Below are positions 29,243-37,192 of a stretch of 37,192 bases of DNA, in pieces (positions within the stretch are counted from its first letter, which is position 1; each line of letters begins with the position of its first letter). The DNA comes from Vulcanimicrobiota bacterium. GTDB taxonomy: Bacteria; Vulcanimicrobiota; Vulcanimicrobiia; Vulcanimicrobiales; Vulcanimicrobiaceae. The position numbers and the translations under genes were made by a program. Below the pieces are notes generated by a model that was not told the origin of the DNA, made no database searches, and saw only the letters and a program-made list of their open reading frames with translations. The DNA lies in NCBI GenBank assembly GCA_003161435.1, contig PMOS01000035.1, forward strand, positions 3,558 through 40,749, in the 5' to 3' direction.

Positions 29243-30447
29243 CGCGCGTCCCAGTTCGACGGCGTGCGCGGCGCAGGCAACCCGCCGACGCGCGGTCCGA
29301 CGCGCAGCTCGCGCACCGTACCGTTGAGCGCGATGACGACGCGGGGGATCTCGTAAGCGCGCGCCTCTTCGAGCAATGCCTCGTCGCCCAAGTCCGAGCC
29401 GGCATAGCGCACGACGTTGCCGGCGGCGCGCTCGCGCGCGGCAACGACATCGGAACCGGCGACGAGGACGTCGATGCGATGGCGGCGACGGCGCACGTGC
29501 TTGCCGCGGCGTTCGAGCGCGATCAACAGCCGCTCGACGCCTGCCGTCCAACCGACCGCAGGGACGTCGAACCCGAAGCGCGGCAACAACGAGTCGTATC
29601 GGCCGCCGCCGCATAGCGAGAAGCCGATCTCCTCGACGTAGCCCTCGAACAGGAATCCGGTGTAGTAGTCGAGCTCGCGCAGCAGCGCGAAGTCGACCGT
29701 GACGCGCGACTCGTAGCCGAGTGCGCCGGCGCGCCGCAGCAACTCGTCGAGCGCGTCAAGCGCGACCAGCGACTCGGGGGTGCGGCAGACGCCGCGCGCA
29801 GCTTGGATCGCTTCGTGGCCACCACGGCGCTGCGCGAACTGCACCAGCGCGGGGCGCTCGAACTTGCGCAACGCGACGAGGTTTCGCGTCTTCATGTGCT
29901 CCTTCGCCTCGCGTGCTGCCTCGCCGTCGAGCTCGACGCCGGCCAGGATCCCATCGACGACGCGTGCGTCGTTGATGTCGAAGCGCGCGTCGCGCAGTCC
30001 GATCTCGTCGAGCGCTTCAATCGCCATGAACAGCGTCTCGGCGTCGGCATCGATCCCCGGCGCGCCGATCAGCTCAGCGCCGGCCTGGGTGAGCTCGCGC
30101 ATCCGCCCCTCTTGCGGCTGCTCGTAGTAGCGGAACACCGGTGCCACGTACGCCAGCCGCAGCGGCAGCGGGGTTTCGCGCATTCGCGTCGAGACGAGTC
30201 GCGCAACCGGCGTCGTCATCTCGGGGCGCAGCGCCAGCGCCGTCGAGCGGCGGTCGTTGAACTGAAATAGCAGCTCGGCCGTCTCTTCGCCCAGCCCGCG
30301 CTCCATCACGTCGAAGCGCTCGATGATCGGTGTCTGCACCTCTTCGTACGCCCAGCGCCCGAAGACCGCCCGCATCTGCTGCTCGATCTCACGCTTACGC
30401 GCCAGCTCGTGCGGAAGCCAATCACGGACGCCCGCCGGGAGCCTCAT
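29239..30447 (-). CDS. hisZ: ATP phosphoribosyltransferase regulatory subunit HisZ
   Basis: The protein has 402 aa. It is a histidyl-tRNA-synthetase-like paralogue that binds short HisG and confers histidine feedback. Class-II synthetase motif 2 is seen in LPLRLAYVAPVFRYYEQPQE. GVRDWLPHELARKREIEQQM opens the protein, and ELDYYTGFLFEGYVEEIG with CGGGRYDSLLPRFG is the motif region of this fold. It lacks the full anticodon-binding domain layout of a true HisRS, and the gene lies directly before short hisG, so HisZ is the better call. It starts 13 bp after dnaE. Confidence 0.94.
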   Translation of the reverse strand: MRLPAGVRDWLPHELARKREIEQQMRAVFGRWAYEEVQTPIIERFDVMERGLGEETAELLFQFNDRRSTALALRPEMTTPVARLVSTRMRETPLPLRLAYVAPVFRYYEQPQEGRMRELTQAGAELIGAPGIDADAETLFMAIEALDEIGLRDARFDINDARVVDGILAGVELDGEAAREAKEHMKTRNLVALRKFERPALVQFAQRRGGHEAIQAARGVCRTPESLVALDALDELLRRAGALGYESRVTVDFALLRELDYYTGFLFEGYVEEIGFSLCGGGRYDSLLPRFGFDVPAVGWTAGVERLLIALERRGKHVRRRRHRIDVLVAGSDVVAARERAAGNVVRYAGSDLGDEALLEEARAYEIPRVVIALNGTVRELRVGPRVGGLPAPRTPSNWDAR

Positions 30448-30460
30448 CGCGGCCGCAAAC

Positions 30461-33400
30461 TCATGGCGAGCCTTCGCGCACGTTGATCTCGCCGACGATA
30501 GCGACGAGGCGTTCGCGCACGCGGCGGTCCGAGGCTACGCCGCGCTGCACGGTCGAGCCGCTGATGTGCAGCACGAGCGGGGTCGTCCCCGACCATTCCG
30601 AGATCAGCACGGCGAGGCCGTCGATATGCTCGCGCTGCGTCACCGTGACGTGCCAGCCGTCCGGTGGGGGCGCCGCGTGCCGGACCGAGGTCCGGTCGAA
30701 CGGCTGAACTTCGCTCACCGAGACATTGAGCTCGAGCGGCGCCTCCTCGCCCGGGGTCGAACCGCGCCGTTCGCGCAGCCGCAAGCGGCCGGTGATCACG
30801 ACGATTGCGTCTTCGACGAATCGCGCCTGCAACTCGGCATACTGTTTGGGGAAGACGACGCACTCGATCGCACCGGTGGTGTCTTCGATCGTCGCGAGCA
30901 GCATCTGCGCTTGCGCTTTGGTCAACGTCCGGCGCACCCCGGTCACCAGCCCGGCAATCTTCACCATGCTGTCGTCTTCGAAGTTGCGCAGGTCGCGAAT
31001 CGGCACCGCACCCGTGCGGCCGAGCGCTTCGGTGACGTCGGCGAGCGGGTGGCCGGAGACGAATATCCCGAGGGTTTCCTTCTCCCAGGCCAGCTGCTCC
31101 ATCGTCGAGGGCGCGGGCAGCGGCCGCAGCGACGGCTTAAGCGACGGGTGCGGCTGCTCGATCATCCCGAACAGCGAGCTCTGCCCCATCTCGCGGTCGC
31201 GCAGCTCGCGCGCCGCGACCTCGAGCGCGCCGTCGAGCGCGTCGAGCAACTGGGCGCGATTCCCCGGCAGCGGATCGAGCGCGCCGCACTTGATCATCGC
31301 CTCGTAGACCTTACGGTTCACCGCCTTGACGTCGACCCGGTTCACCATGTCGTACAAGTCGATGAACTGGCCGCCCGCCTCGCGAGCGTCGAGGATCGAG
31401 CGTACCGCGCTCTCGCCGACTCCTTTGACCGCTGCGAGCCCGAACCGGATATCCTGACCGACCACTGCAAAGTCGACCAGCGACGCGTTCACGTCCGGCG
31501 GCAGGACCGCGATTCCCATCTTCTTCGCCTCATCGATGTACTCGACGAGCTTGTCGGTCTTATCCCGCACCGACGACATCAGGGCCGTGAAATACTGCAG
31601 CGGATAATTCGCCTTAAGATACGCGGTCTGATATGCGATCCAACCGTACGCGACGGCGTGGGCTTTGTTGAACCCGTAACCGGCGAACGGTTCGATAAAA
31701 GCGAAAACCCGCTCACCGAGCTCGGCCGAAACATCATTCGCAAGGCAGCCGGCGATAAACTTTTCCTTGTAGTAAGGGATCTTGTCCTTTTGCTTTTTTC
31801 CGACGACCTTCCGCAACTCGTCGGCCTCGCTCATCGAGAACCCGGCGATATCTCGCGCGATGCGGAGCACTTGTTCTTGAAAGCACGCAACTCCGTACGT
31901 TTCGGCAAGAATCGGTTCGAGCTTTGGGTGGATGTACGACGGAACCTTGCGGCCGTGTTTGCCGGCGATGAAGTCCGGAATCCACTCCATCGGTCCAGGC
32001 CGGTAGAGCGCGACGAGCGCGACGATGTCCATGAGGCCCGAGGGTCTGAGCTCCGTGCAGACGCGCTTCATTCCGTCGGATTCCAACTGGAACATGCCCA
32101 GCGTGTCTCCACGGCTGATCATCTCGTATGTCTTCGTGTCGTCGTCCGGGATCGCGGCGATGTCGAACTCGGGGTTCACCGTACGACGAATCTCGTCCAT
32201 CGCGGCCTTCATCACGGTGAGGTTGCGCAGGCCTAGGAAGTCCATCTTGAGCAGGCCGACCCGTTCGACCATGTTCATGTCGTACTGCGTGTTGACGCCG
32301 TCGTCGCCGATCTTCACAAGTGGAACGTGGTCGGTCAGCGGGTTCTTCGAGATCACGACGCCGGCCGCGTGGGTCGAGGCGTTGCGCGCGAGCCCTTCTA
32401 TCGACGCGGCCGTGTCGAGCAGCTTGCGGATCTGCGGGTCGTGGTTGTACATCACGCCCAGCTCGGGGATCTGCTTGAGCGCCTGCGGAATCGTCAGGCC
32501 CGTCGGGCCGGAGGGAACGAGCTTCGCGACGCGGTCGACGTCGGGCAGCGGGACACCCAGCGCACGACCTGCGTCGCGGATCGCGGCGCGGGCGGCCATC
32601 GTCCCGAAGGTGACGATTTGCGCGACGCGATCCTTGCCGTACTTGTCGATGACGTAGCGGATCACTTCGTCACGCCGCTCGACGCAGAAGTCGGTGTCGA
32701 TATCCGGCATCGAGATGCGATCGGTATTCAGGAAACGCTCGAAGATCAACCCGAACTTGATCGGGTCGAGATCGGTGATCCGAAGGCTGTACGACACCAC
32801 TGAACCGACGGCTGAGCCGCGGCCCGGGCCGACCGGGATGTCGCGGTCGCGCGCATACTTGATGAAATCCCACACGATGAGAAAGTACGAGGCGAAGCCC
32901 ATCGTGTTGATGACCCCGAGCTCGTACTCCAGCCGCTCGCGCAGCGCCGCGTCACTCGTCGCGCGTTCCGCACCGTAGCGTGCGATGAAGCCCTGCTCGC
33001 AGACCAGCCGCAGATAGTCTTCGGCCGACATCGGGATCTCGCGGTGCGGGTCGACGTCGAACATCGGTCCCGCCGCGGCCGCCGACGCGGCAGACGCGCC
33101 CAGCACGCCGGCGACGTCCTCGGCCGGTGTCTTGGGCACCGGATAATCCGGCAGGTAGAAGACCTTCTTGGGGATCTTGATGTCGATCCGCTTGACGATC
33201 TCGAGCGTGTTGTCGCAGGCTTCGGGGATGTCGGCGAACAGCTCGCGCATCTCGGTCGCCGACTTTACGTAGAACTGATCGGAGAAGAACTTCATCCGGC
33301 TGGTGTCCTGCACGGTCTTGCCGGTGCCGATGCAGAGCAGGACGTCGTGTGCCTGCGCGTCCCCTTGCGTCAGGTAGTGCGAATCGTTGGTGGCGACGAG

Positions 33401-33988
33401 CGGGTAGTTCAACTCGCGGGCGAGCTTGATGAGCCCGGTGTTGATCGCGTCCTCTTCGGGCATGCCGTGGCGCATGATCTCGATGTAGAACCGGTCGCCG
33501 AAGATCTCGCCGAACATCTTCGCGTTCTTCTTGGCCGTCTCGTAGTCGTTCTTGAGCAGCGGCGCCGAAACCAGCGAGGACATGCAGCCCGACAGGACGA
33601 TCAGCCCCTCGTTGTGGGCGGCGAGCAGATCCATGTCGATCCGCGGCTTGTAGTAGTACCCCTCGAGGAAGCCCTTGGAGATCAGCGTGGTCAGGTTCTT
33701 GTAGCCGACGTCGCTGGCGGCGAGCAGCGTGACGTGGTTCTCGTCGCGCACGGTCTTCTCGAAGCGCCCGCGCGGCGCGATATAGGCCTCGCAGCCGATG
33801 ATCGGCGTGAGCCCCTTGTCCTTGGCCGCATCGTAGAACTCGACCGCGCCGAACATCACGCCGTGATCGGTCAGCGCGATCCCCGGCGCGCCTTCGTTCG
33901 CCGTCTTTTCACACAGGGTGTCGACTCGGCACGCGCCGTCGAGCAGCGAGTACTCGCTGTGCACGTGCAGATGGACGAATGAACTCAA
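30461..33988 (-). CDS. dnaE: DNA polymerase III alpha subunit (DnaE)
   Basis: The protein has 1175 aa. It is the replicative polymerase. The N-terminal PHP domain has FVHLHVHSEYSLLDGACR. The palm carries GPGRGSAVGSVVSYSL near residue 385 and MPDIDTDFCVERRDEV near 425, with the two catalytic Asp residues. The (HhH)2 and OB-fold regions follow, with an OB-like strand near TGVRRTLTKAQAQMLLATIE; length suits the DnaE1 group. The start is TTG at 33988. An in-frame TAG lies five codons upstream, and the next GTG would delete the metal-binding HLHVH, so TTG is the only workable standard start. No PolC-type exonuclease insertion is seen. hisZ follows 13 bp downstream. Confidence 0.98.
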   Translation of the reverse strand: MSSFVHLHVHSEYSLLDGACRVDTLCEKTANEGAPGIALTDHGVMFGAVEFYDAAKDKGLTPIIGCEAYIAPRGRFEKTVRDENHVTLLAASDVGYKNLTTLISKGFLEGYYYKPRIDMDLLAAHNEGLIVLSGCMSSLVSAPLLKNDYETAKKNAKMFGEIFGDRFYIEIMRHGMPEEDAINTGLIKLARELNYPLVATNDSHYLTQGDAQAHDVLLCIGTGKTVQDTSRMKFFSDQFYVKSATEMRELFADIPEACDNTLEIVKRIDIKIPKKVFYLPDYPVPKTPAEDVAGVLGASAASAAAAGPMFDVDPHREIPMSAEDYLRLVCEQGFIARYGAERATSDAALRERLEYELGVINTMGFASYFLIVWDFIKYARDRDIPVGPGRGSAVGSVVSYSLRITDLDPIKFGLIFERFLNTDRISMPDIDTDFCVERRDEVIRYVIDKYGKDRVAQIVTFGTMAARAAIRDAGRALGVPLPDVDRVAKLVPSGPTGLTIPQALKQIPELGVMYNHDPQIRKLLDTAASIEGLARNASTHAAGVVISKNPLTDHVPLVKIGDDGVNTQYDMNMVERVGLLKMDFLGLRNLTVMKAAMDEIRRTVNPEFDIAAIPDDDTKTYEMISRGDTLGMFQLESDGMKRVCTELRPSGLMDIVALVALYRPGPMEWIPDFIAGKHGRKVPSYIHPKLEPILAETYGVACFQEQVLRIARDIAGFSMSEADELRKVVGKKQKDKIPYYKEKFIAGCLANDVSAELGERVFAFIEPFAGYGFNKAHAVAYGWIAYQTAYLKANYPLQYFTALMSSVRDKTDKLVEYIDEAKKMGIAVLPPDVNASLVDFAVVGQDIRFGLAAVKGVGESAVRSILDAREAGGQFIDLYDMVNRVDVKAVNRKVYEAMIKCGALDPLPGNRAQLLDALDGALEVAARELRDREMGQSSLFGMIEQPHPSLKPSLRPLPAPSTMEQLAWEKETLGIFVSGHPLADVTEALGRTGAVPIRDLRNFEDDSMVKIAGLVTGVRRTLTKAQAQMLLATIEDTTGAIECVVFPKQYAELQARFVEDAIVVITGRLRLRERRGSTPGEEAPLELNVSVSEVQPFDRTSVRHAAPPPDGWHVTVTQREHIDGLAVLISEWSGTTPLVLHISGSTVQRGVASDRRVRERLVAIVGEINVREGSP

Positions 33989-34261
33989 CGAAAAGTCAAC
34001 CTACGACGGAGACAGGCGCGGGAAGCTCACTTGATACCGGGGAGCCCGCGCGGCGCCCTGCGACCTACGACCCGCCGGCGTACCCTGCAGTTCCCGGCCG
34101 GGCGACCGCCGTCCGCTAGCCTGGTTCGCGAGGGCGAGCGCGGGCGCCACTGCGAGGGGTTATTAGAGGATCGTGCGACGAAGGTGGTGCGTCGCGGAAA
34201 CGCCTTCCGGATAAACTCGTAGGCGATACAACCCTTCTTCCAAGGGGCGCGAACAGACAAG
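33989..34261. other. 273-bp divergent intergenic region between dnaE and sdhA
   Basis: No convincing gene or tRNA is present. A 7-bp stem GCGCGGG (34016-34022) with CCCGCGC (34045-34051) closes a 22-nt loop near the dnaE side. The part nearest sdhA (34160-34250) is less GC-rich and should hold the sdh promoter, but I cannot place a confident -35/-10 pair. AAGGGGCG lies about 18 nt before the sdhA GTG. Confidence 0.4.
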
Positions 34262-35944
34262 GTGATCAAGCACGACATCGTCGTCGTCGGCGGCGGCCTC
34301 GCAGGGATGCGGGCGGCGGTCGAGGCGGCGGAACGCGGCGCAGACGTCGCGATCGTCTCCAAAATGCACCCGGTCCGCAGCCATTCCGGCGCGGCGCAGG
34401 GTGGCATCAACGCTGCGCTGGGGAACCGCGAGGACGACTCGCCCGAAAACCACGCCTTCGACTGCGTCAAGGGCTCAGACTATCTGGGCGATCAAGACGC
34501 CATCGAGGCCATGGCGGAGGACGCCCCGCGGCAGATCATCTGGCTCGAACACCGCGGCTGCATCTTCTCCCGGATGCCCGACGGGCGCATCGCCCAGCGG
34601 CCGTTCGGCGGGGCGGGCTCGGCACGCACCTGCTACTCGGCCGACGTCACCGGGCTGGTCATCCTTCACACGCTGTGGGAACAGCTCGAGCGCTTCGGCG
34701 TGAGGGTCTACGAAGAGTACTTCGCCACCGCGCTGTGCGTCGAGGACGGCGTGGGCAGCGGCCTGGTGGCCTACAACATGCGCAACGGCGAGCTCGAGCT
34801 GGTCACCGCGAAGGCGACGATCTTCGCTACCGGCGGCCTGGGCCGCGTCTACCGCAAGACGACCAACGGCTACGCCTCAACCGCCGACGGTACGGCGATC
34901 GCCTACCGGGCCGGCATCCCGCTCATGGACATGGAATTCGTTCAGTTCCATCCGACCTCGCTCAAGGAGAACGGCGTGCTGCTCTCCGAGGCGGCGCGCG
35001 GCGAAGGGGCCTATCTCCTCAATAAAGACGGCGAACGGTTCATGTTCAAGTACGCTCCCAACAAGGGCGAGCTGGCCTCTCGCGACGTCGTCAGCCGCGC
35101 AGAGTGGACCGAGATCATGGAAGGCCGCGGCGTCGACGGTTGCGTCTTCCTCGATCTGCGCCACCTCGGGCGCGAGAAGATCCTCGAGCGCCTCCCGCAG
35201 ATTCGCGAGCTGGCACTCGACGCCACCGGCAAGGACGCGGTCGACGCGCCGATCCCGATCCTGCCCGGGATGCACTACGCGATGGGTGGGATCGAAACCG
35301 ACAAGTTCGGCGCGACCCGCATCCCCGGTGTGTACGCCGCCGGCGAGTGCGCCTGCGTCTCGGTCCACGGTGCGAACCGGCTGGGCGGCAACTCACTGCT
35401 CGAGACGATCGTGTTCGGCGCTCGTTCGGCGCGCCACGCCAGCGACTACATCAAGAACGTCGAGGTCAAGCCGAGCCCCAAGACGCTCGAGGCCGAGCGA
35501 ACGCGTATCGACGGCATCCTCGCGCGCAGCGGCGGCGAGCGCCACAGCCACGTGCGCAAGGCCATCAACGACGCGATGAGCGACCACGCCTTCATCTTCC
35601 GCGACGACGCCGACCTCAAAGCCGGAATGGAGAAGCTTCGCACGGCGCGCGAGATGGCGCAGACGATGACCGTACAGGACAAGTCCAAGACCTTCAACAC
35701 CGACCTGATCGGGCTGCTCGAGACCGAGTGCCTGGCCGACATCGCCCAGCCGATCGTGCTGGGCGCGATCAACCGCCAGGAGTCGCGCGGCGCTCAAGCC
35801 CGAACGGACTTCCCCGACCGTGACGACGAGAAGTGGATGGTTCACACGCTGATGCGGTACAAGGGACCGACGACGGATCCCGAGCCGGACTACTCGCGCA
35901 AGGTCGTCGCTACCAAGTGGCAGCCCACGGTTCGGAGCTACTAA
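34262..35944 (+). CDS. sdhA: Succinate dehydrogenase / fumarate reductase flavoprotein subunit
   Basis: The protein has 560 aa. It carries the FAD and dicarboxylate site and oxidises succinate to fumarate (or the reverse). HDIVVVGGGLAGMRAAVEAA is the FAD dinucleotide motif. H41 in VRSHSGAAQGGINA is the expected covalent-FAD histidine. EFVQFHPTSLKENG and LLSEAARGEGAYLLNKDG hold substrate-site His/Arg residues, and GGIETDKFGATRIPGVYAAG and RLGGNSLLETIVFGARS follow. No twin-arginine signal is present, so it faces the cytoplasm. The start is GTG at 34262. It overlaps sdhB by one base (TAATG). Confidence 0.96.
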   Translation: MIKHDIVVVGGGLAGMRAAVEAAERGADVAIVSKMHPVRSHSGAAQGGINAALGNREDDSPENHAFDCVKGSDYLGDQDAIEAMAEDAPRQIIWLEHRGCIFSRMPDGRIAQRPFGGAGSARTCYSADVTGLVILHTLWEQLERFGVRVYEEYFATALCVEDGVGSGLVAYNMRNGELELVTAKATIFATGGLGRVYRKTTNGYASTADGTAIAYRAGIPLMDMEFVQFHPTSLKENGVLLSEAARGEGAYLLNKDGERFMFKYAPNKGELASRDVVSRAEWTEIMEGRGVDGCVFLDLRHLGREKILERLPQIRELALDATGKDAVDAPIPILPGMHYAMGGIETDKFGATRIPGVYAAGECACVSVHGANRLGGNSLLETIVFGARSARHASDYIKNVEVKPSPKTLEAERTRIDGILARSGGERHSHVRKAINDAMSDHAFIFRDDADLKAGMEKLRTAREMAQTMTVQDKSKTFNTDLIGLLETECLADIAQPIVLGAINRQESRGAQARTDFPDRDDEKWMVHTLMRYKGPTTDPEPDYSRKVVATKWQPTVRSY

Positions 35945-36900
35945 TGGCTTACACCCTCGATATCTTCCGTTTCGACCAGGCGACCGACGAGGTGCCGCAC
36001 CGCGACCGCGTCGAGATCACCGAGCTGCCCGACACGGCGACCGTGCTCGATGCGCTCGAGCACGCGAAGGCGGAGATCGATGGCTCGATCACCTTCCGGC
36101 GCTCGTGCCGGTCGGCGATCTGCGGCTCGTGCTCGATGAACATCAACGGCACGACCGGACTCGCCTGCAAGACGCCGGTGCGCACGGTGCTCAAGTCGGA
36201 TCGCACGATCGCGATCGATCCGATGCCGAACTTCCAGCCGATGAAGGACCTCGTGGTCCACATGGACCCGTTCTGGGACAAGTACACGAGGCTCAAACCG
36301 TACTTGCAGCCCAAGGACCGTGACGAGGACCACCCGACCGAACGTCGCGTCTCGCCCGAGGACATGAAAAAGCTCGTCGCCGTCGCGAACTGCGTCATGT
36401 GCGCGACGTGCTACGCGCTCTGCCCGGTCGTCTCGGTCGATCCGGCGTTCGCCGGTCCCGCTGCAATCGCATACGCCTACCGGTTCATCGAAGACGTCCG
36501 CGACAGCAAGCGCAAGGAACGCGCCGCGCAGATCAGCGACGACTACCTGTGGCTGTGCGCCCACTGCTACGCGTGCTCGTACTGTCCCAAGCACGTCGAC
36601 CCGCACGACGACATCATCGCGGTCAAACGCGCGACGATCGAGGAAGGCCTCACCGACGCGCCGGGCCCGCGCCACGCGCTGGTGGTCGCGAAGACCGTCA
36701 AGGCGACGGGGATGCTGCACGAAACGGAGGTCATCCAAGGCACGGTCGGCCGTTTCAACATCCGCGGGCTGATCAAGGTCGCACCGCTCGGGATCCGGAT
36801 CGCCCTGGCCGGCAAGATGCCGCCCGTCTTCCTCAAGCCCGTGCCGAAGGTAGACGAAATCCGCACCATCTTCGAGACGCTGGAGGCTCCGACACTCTAA
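35944..36900 (+). CDS. sdhB: Succinate dehydrogenase / fumarate reductase iron-sulfur subunit
   Basis: The protein has 318 aa, longer than the usual 230-250. The plant-type [2Fe-2S] motif is CRSAICGSCSMNINGTTGLA, with its last Cys next. The [4Fe-4S] motif CVMCATCYALCP has normal C-x2-C-x2-C-x3-CP spacing. The third motif reads CAHCYACSYCPKHVDP, with C-x2-C-x2-C-x2-CP spacing, unlike the standard C-x5-C-x3-CP. The last 60 or so residues (from RFNIRGLIKVAPLG) are an extension of the kind seen with CCG-domain partners. Start ATG at 35944 overlaps the sdhA stop; the stop overlaps the next ATG (TAATG). A frame start at 35833 lies inside sdhA and is rejected. Confidence 0.94.
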   Translation: MAYTLDIFRFDQATDEVPHRDRVEITELPDTATVLDALEHAKAEIDGSITFRRSCRSAICGSCSMNINGTTGLACKTPVRTVLKSDRTIAIDPMPNFQPMKDLVVHMDPFWDKYTRLKPYLQPKDRDEDHPTERRVSPEDMKKLVAVANCVMCATCYALCPVVSVDPAFAGPAAIAYAYRFIEDVRDSKRKERAAQISDDYLWLCAHCYACSYCPKHVDPHDDIIAVKRATIEEGLTDAPGPRHALVVAKTVKATGMLHETEVIQGTVGRFNIRGLIKVAPLGIRIALAGKMPPVFLKPVPKVDEIRTIFETLEAPTL

Positions 36901-37192
36901 TGACCGCCACCCTGGACAAGCCCGTCATCAAGGGCAAGTCGAAGTCGGCGCAGATGCGCAAGTACGGCTTCTTCCCCGGCTGCGTTGCCAAAGAGTCGTG
37001 CAAGGAGCTGTTCAACTCGACGATGCTCCTGGCCGACAAGCTCGGCATCGAGCTCGTCGAGCTCACGGCAGCGTCGTGCTGCGGCGCGTCGGTGCTCAAC
37101 GACACGAACCGCGATGTTGCGCGCGTGCTCAACGCGCGCACCTACGCACAGGCCGAAGCGCTCGGCCTCGACGACGTGATCACGATCTGCTC
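36900..37192 (+). CDS. CCG-domain membrane-associated subunit of succinate dehydrogenase (SdhE/HdrB-like), 3' truncated by window
   Basis: The visible part is 97 aa, and the gene continues beyond the window. YGFFPGCVAKESCKELFNS and ELTAASCCGASVLND show the start of a CCG cysteine-rich domain as in HdrB and the SdhE/MfrE subunits, which bind an unusual Fe-S cluster and replace the haem-b membrane anchors in type-E enzymes. Residues before it (MTATLDKPVIKGKSKSAQMR) are basic. The ATG at 36900 overlaps the sdhB stop. The order sdhA-sdhB-CCG supports a type-E-like quinone or heterodisulfide-linked enzyme, but the second CCG repeat is out of view. Confidence 0.9.
   Translation, partial: MTATLDKPVIKGKSKSAQMRKYGFFPGCVAKESCKELFNSTMLLADKLGIELVELTAASCCGASVLNDTNRDVARVLNARTYAQAEALGLDDVITIC

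Noticed and set aside
30323..32236. Plus-strand frame of 637 codons opposite dnaE
   Set aside because: Antisense shadow of dnaE and hisZ with no recognisable domain.
34027..34470. Possible minus-strand small gene before sdhA
   Set aside because: Half of it overlaps sdhA antisense, it has no ribosome-binding site, and the protein is low-complexity.
1..37192. CRISPR array, insertion sequence, prophage or integrase
   Set aside because: No repeat-spacer pattern, transposase motif or integrase was found; the only repeats are the four short hairpin elements.

Overview
The window is about 37 kb of dense, high-GC bacterial chromosome. It carries mostly housekeeping genes, one small lower-GC accessory insert and no phage or transposon. 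The mix of genes suggests a deep-branching, non-actinobacterial lineage. It has a type-A RNase P RNA, a membrane-anchored YvcK/CofD protein next to rapZ, short-form HisG with HisZ, a succinate dehydrogenase with a CCG-domain (type E-like) third subunit, and many non-ATG starts. My best guess is an Eremiobacterota/WPS-2-like bacterium. This is inference from gene content and is not established.

Layout. (1) 1-310: 3' part of rnpB, whose 5' end lies outside the window. (2) 335-5384: a polytopic sensor-like membrane protein, a DUF1858-type protein, a DUF2203 protein on the other strand, then rapZ, yvcK and a small orphan gene in overlapping order. (3) 5381-7251, minus strand: glycerate kinase, a small lipoprotein and a DUF5069-type protein. 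(4) 7329-11296, plus strand: a sulfur/aspartate-family amino-acid operon (cystathionine beta-synthase, homoserine dehydrogenase, cystathionine gamma-synthase/lyase). (5) 11421-12582: a DJ-1/PfpI protein and a lipoprotein. (6) 12611-17724: an esterase diverging from a secreted GH35-like protein, whose reading frame runs through a tRNA-Leu(CAA) gene. A methyltransferase-like gene starts on the very next base after the tRNA. (7) 17721-20499: small membrane, FmdB-type, SRPBCC and CPXCG proteins and an M20 amidohydrolase. (8) 20580-21551: a low-GC two-gene module, a 60-aa protein plus a putative ADP-ribosyltransferase-fold protein, that looks like a toxin-antitoxin pair. (9) 21700-25731, minus strand: a division cluster (HAD phosphatase, ftsQ, ftsA, ftsZ) with DnaA-box-like sites upstream of ftsA. 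(10) 25811-27172: an APC-family permease. (11) 27158-33988, minus strand: an apparent dnaE-hisZ-hisG-hisD operon. (12) 34262 to the end: sdhA, sdhB and a truncated CCG-domain subunit.

The most interesting signals are four. The first is the ART-like toxin/antitoxin candidate. The second is the tRNA-Leu/AUG junction, where tRNA 3' maturation would by itself create a leaderless mRNA. The third is a family of four hairpin elements with a conserved 11-nt loop and a changing but still paired stem, one copy of which lies inside rnpB. The fourth is a GH35-like enzyme in which the usual acid/base Glu is an Asp. All calls are from reading the sequence by eye; no searches were run.
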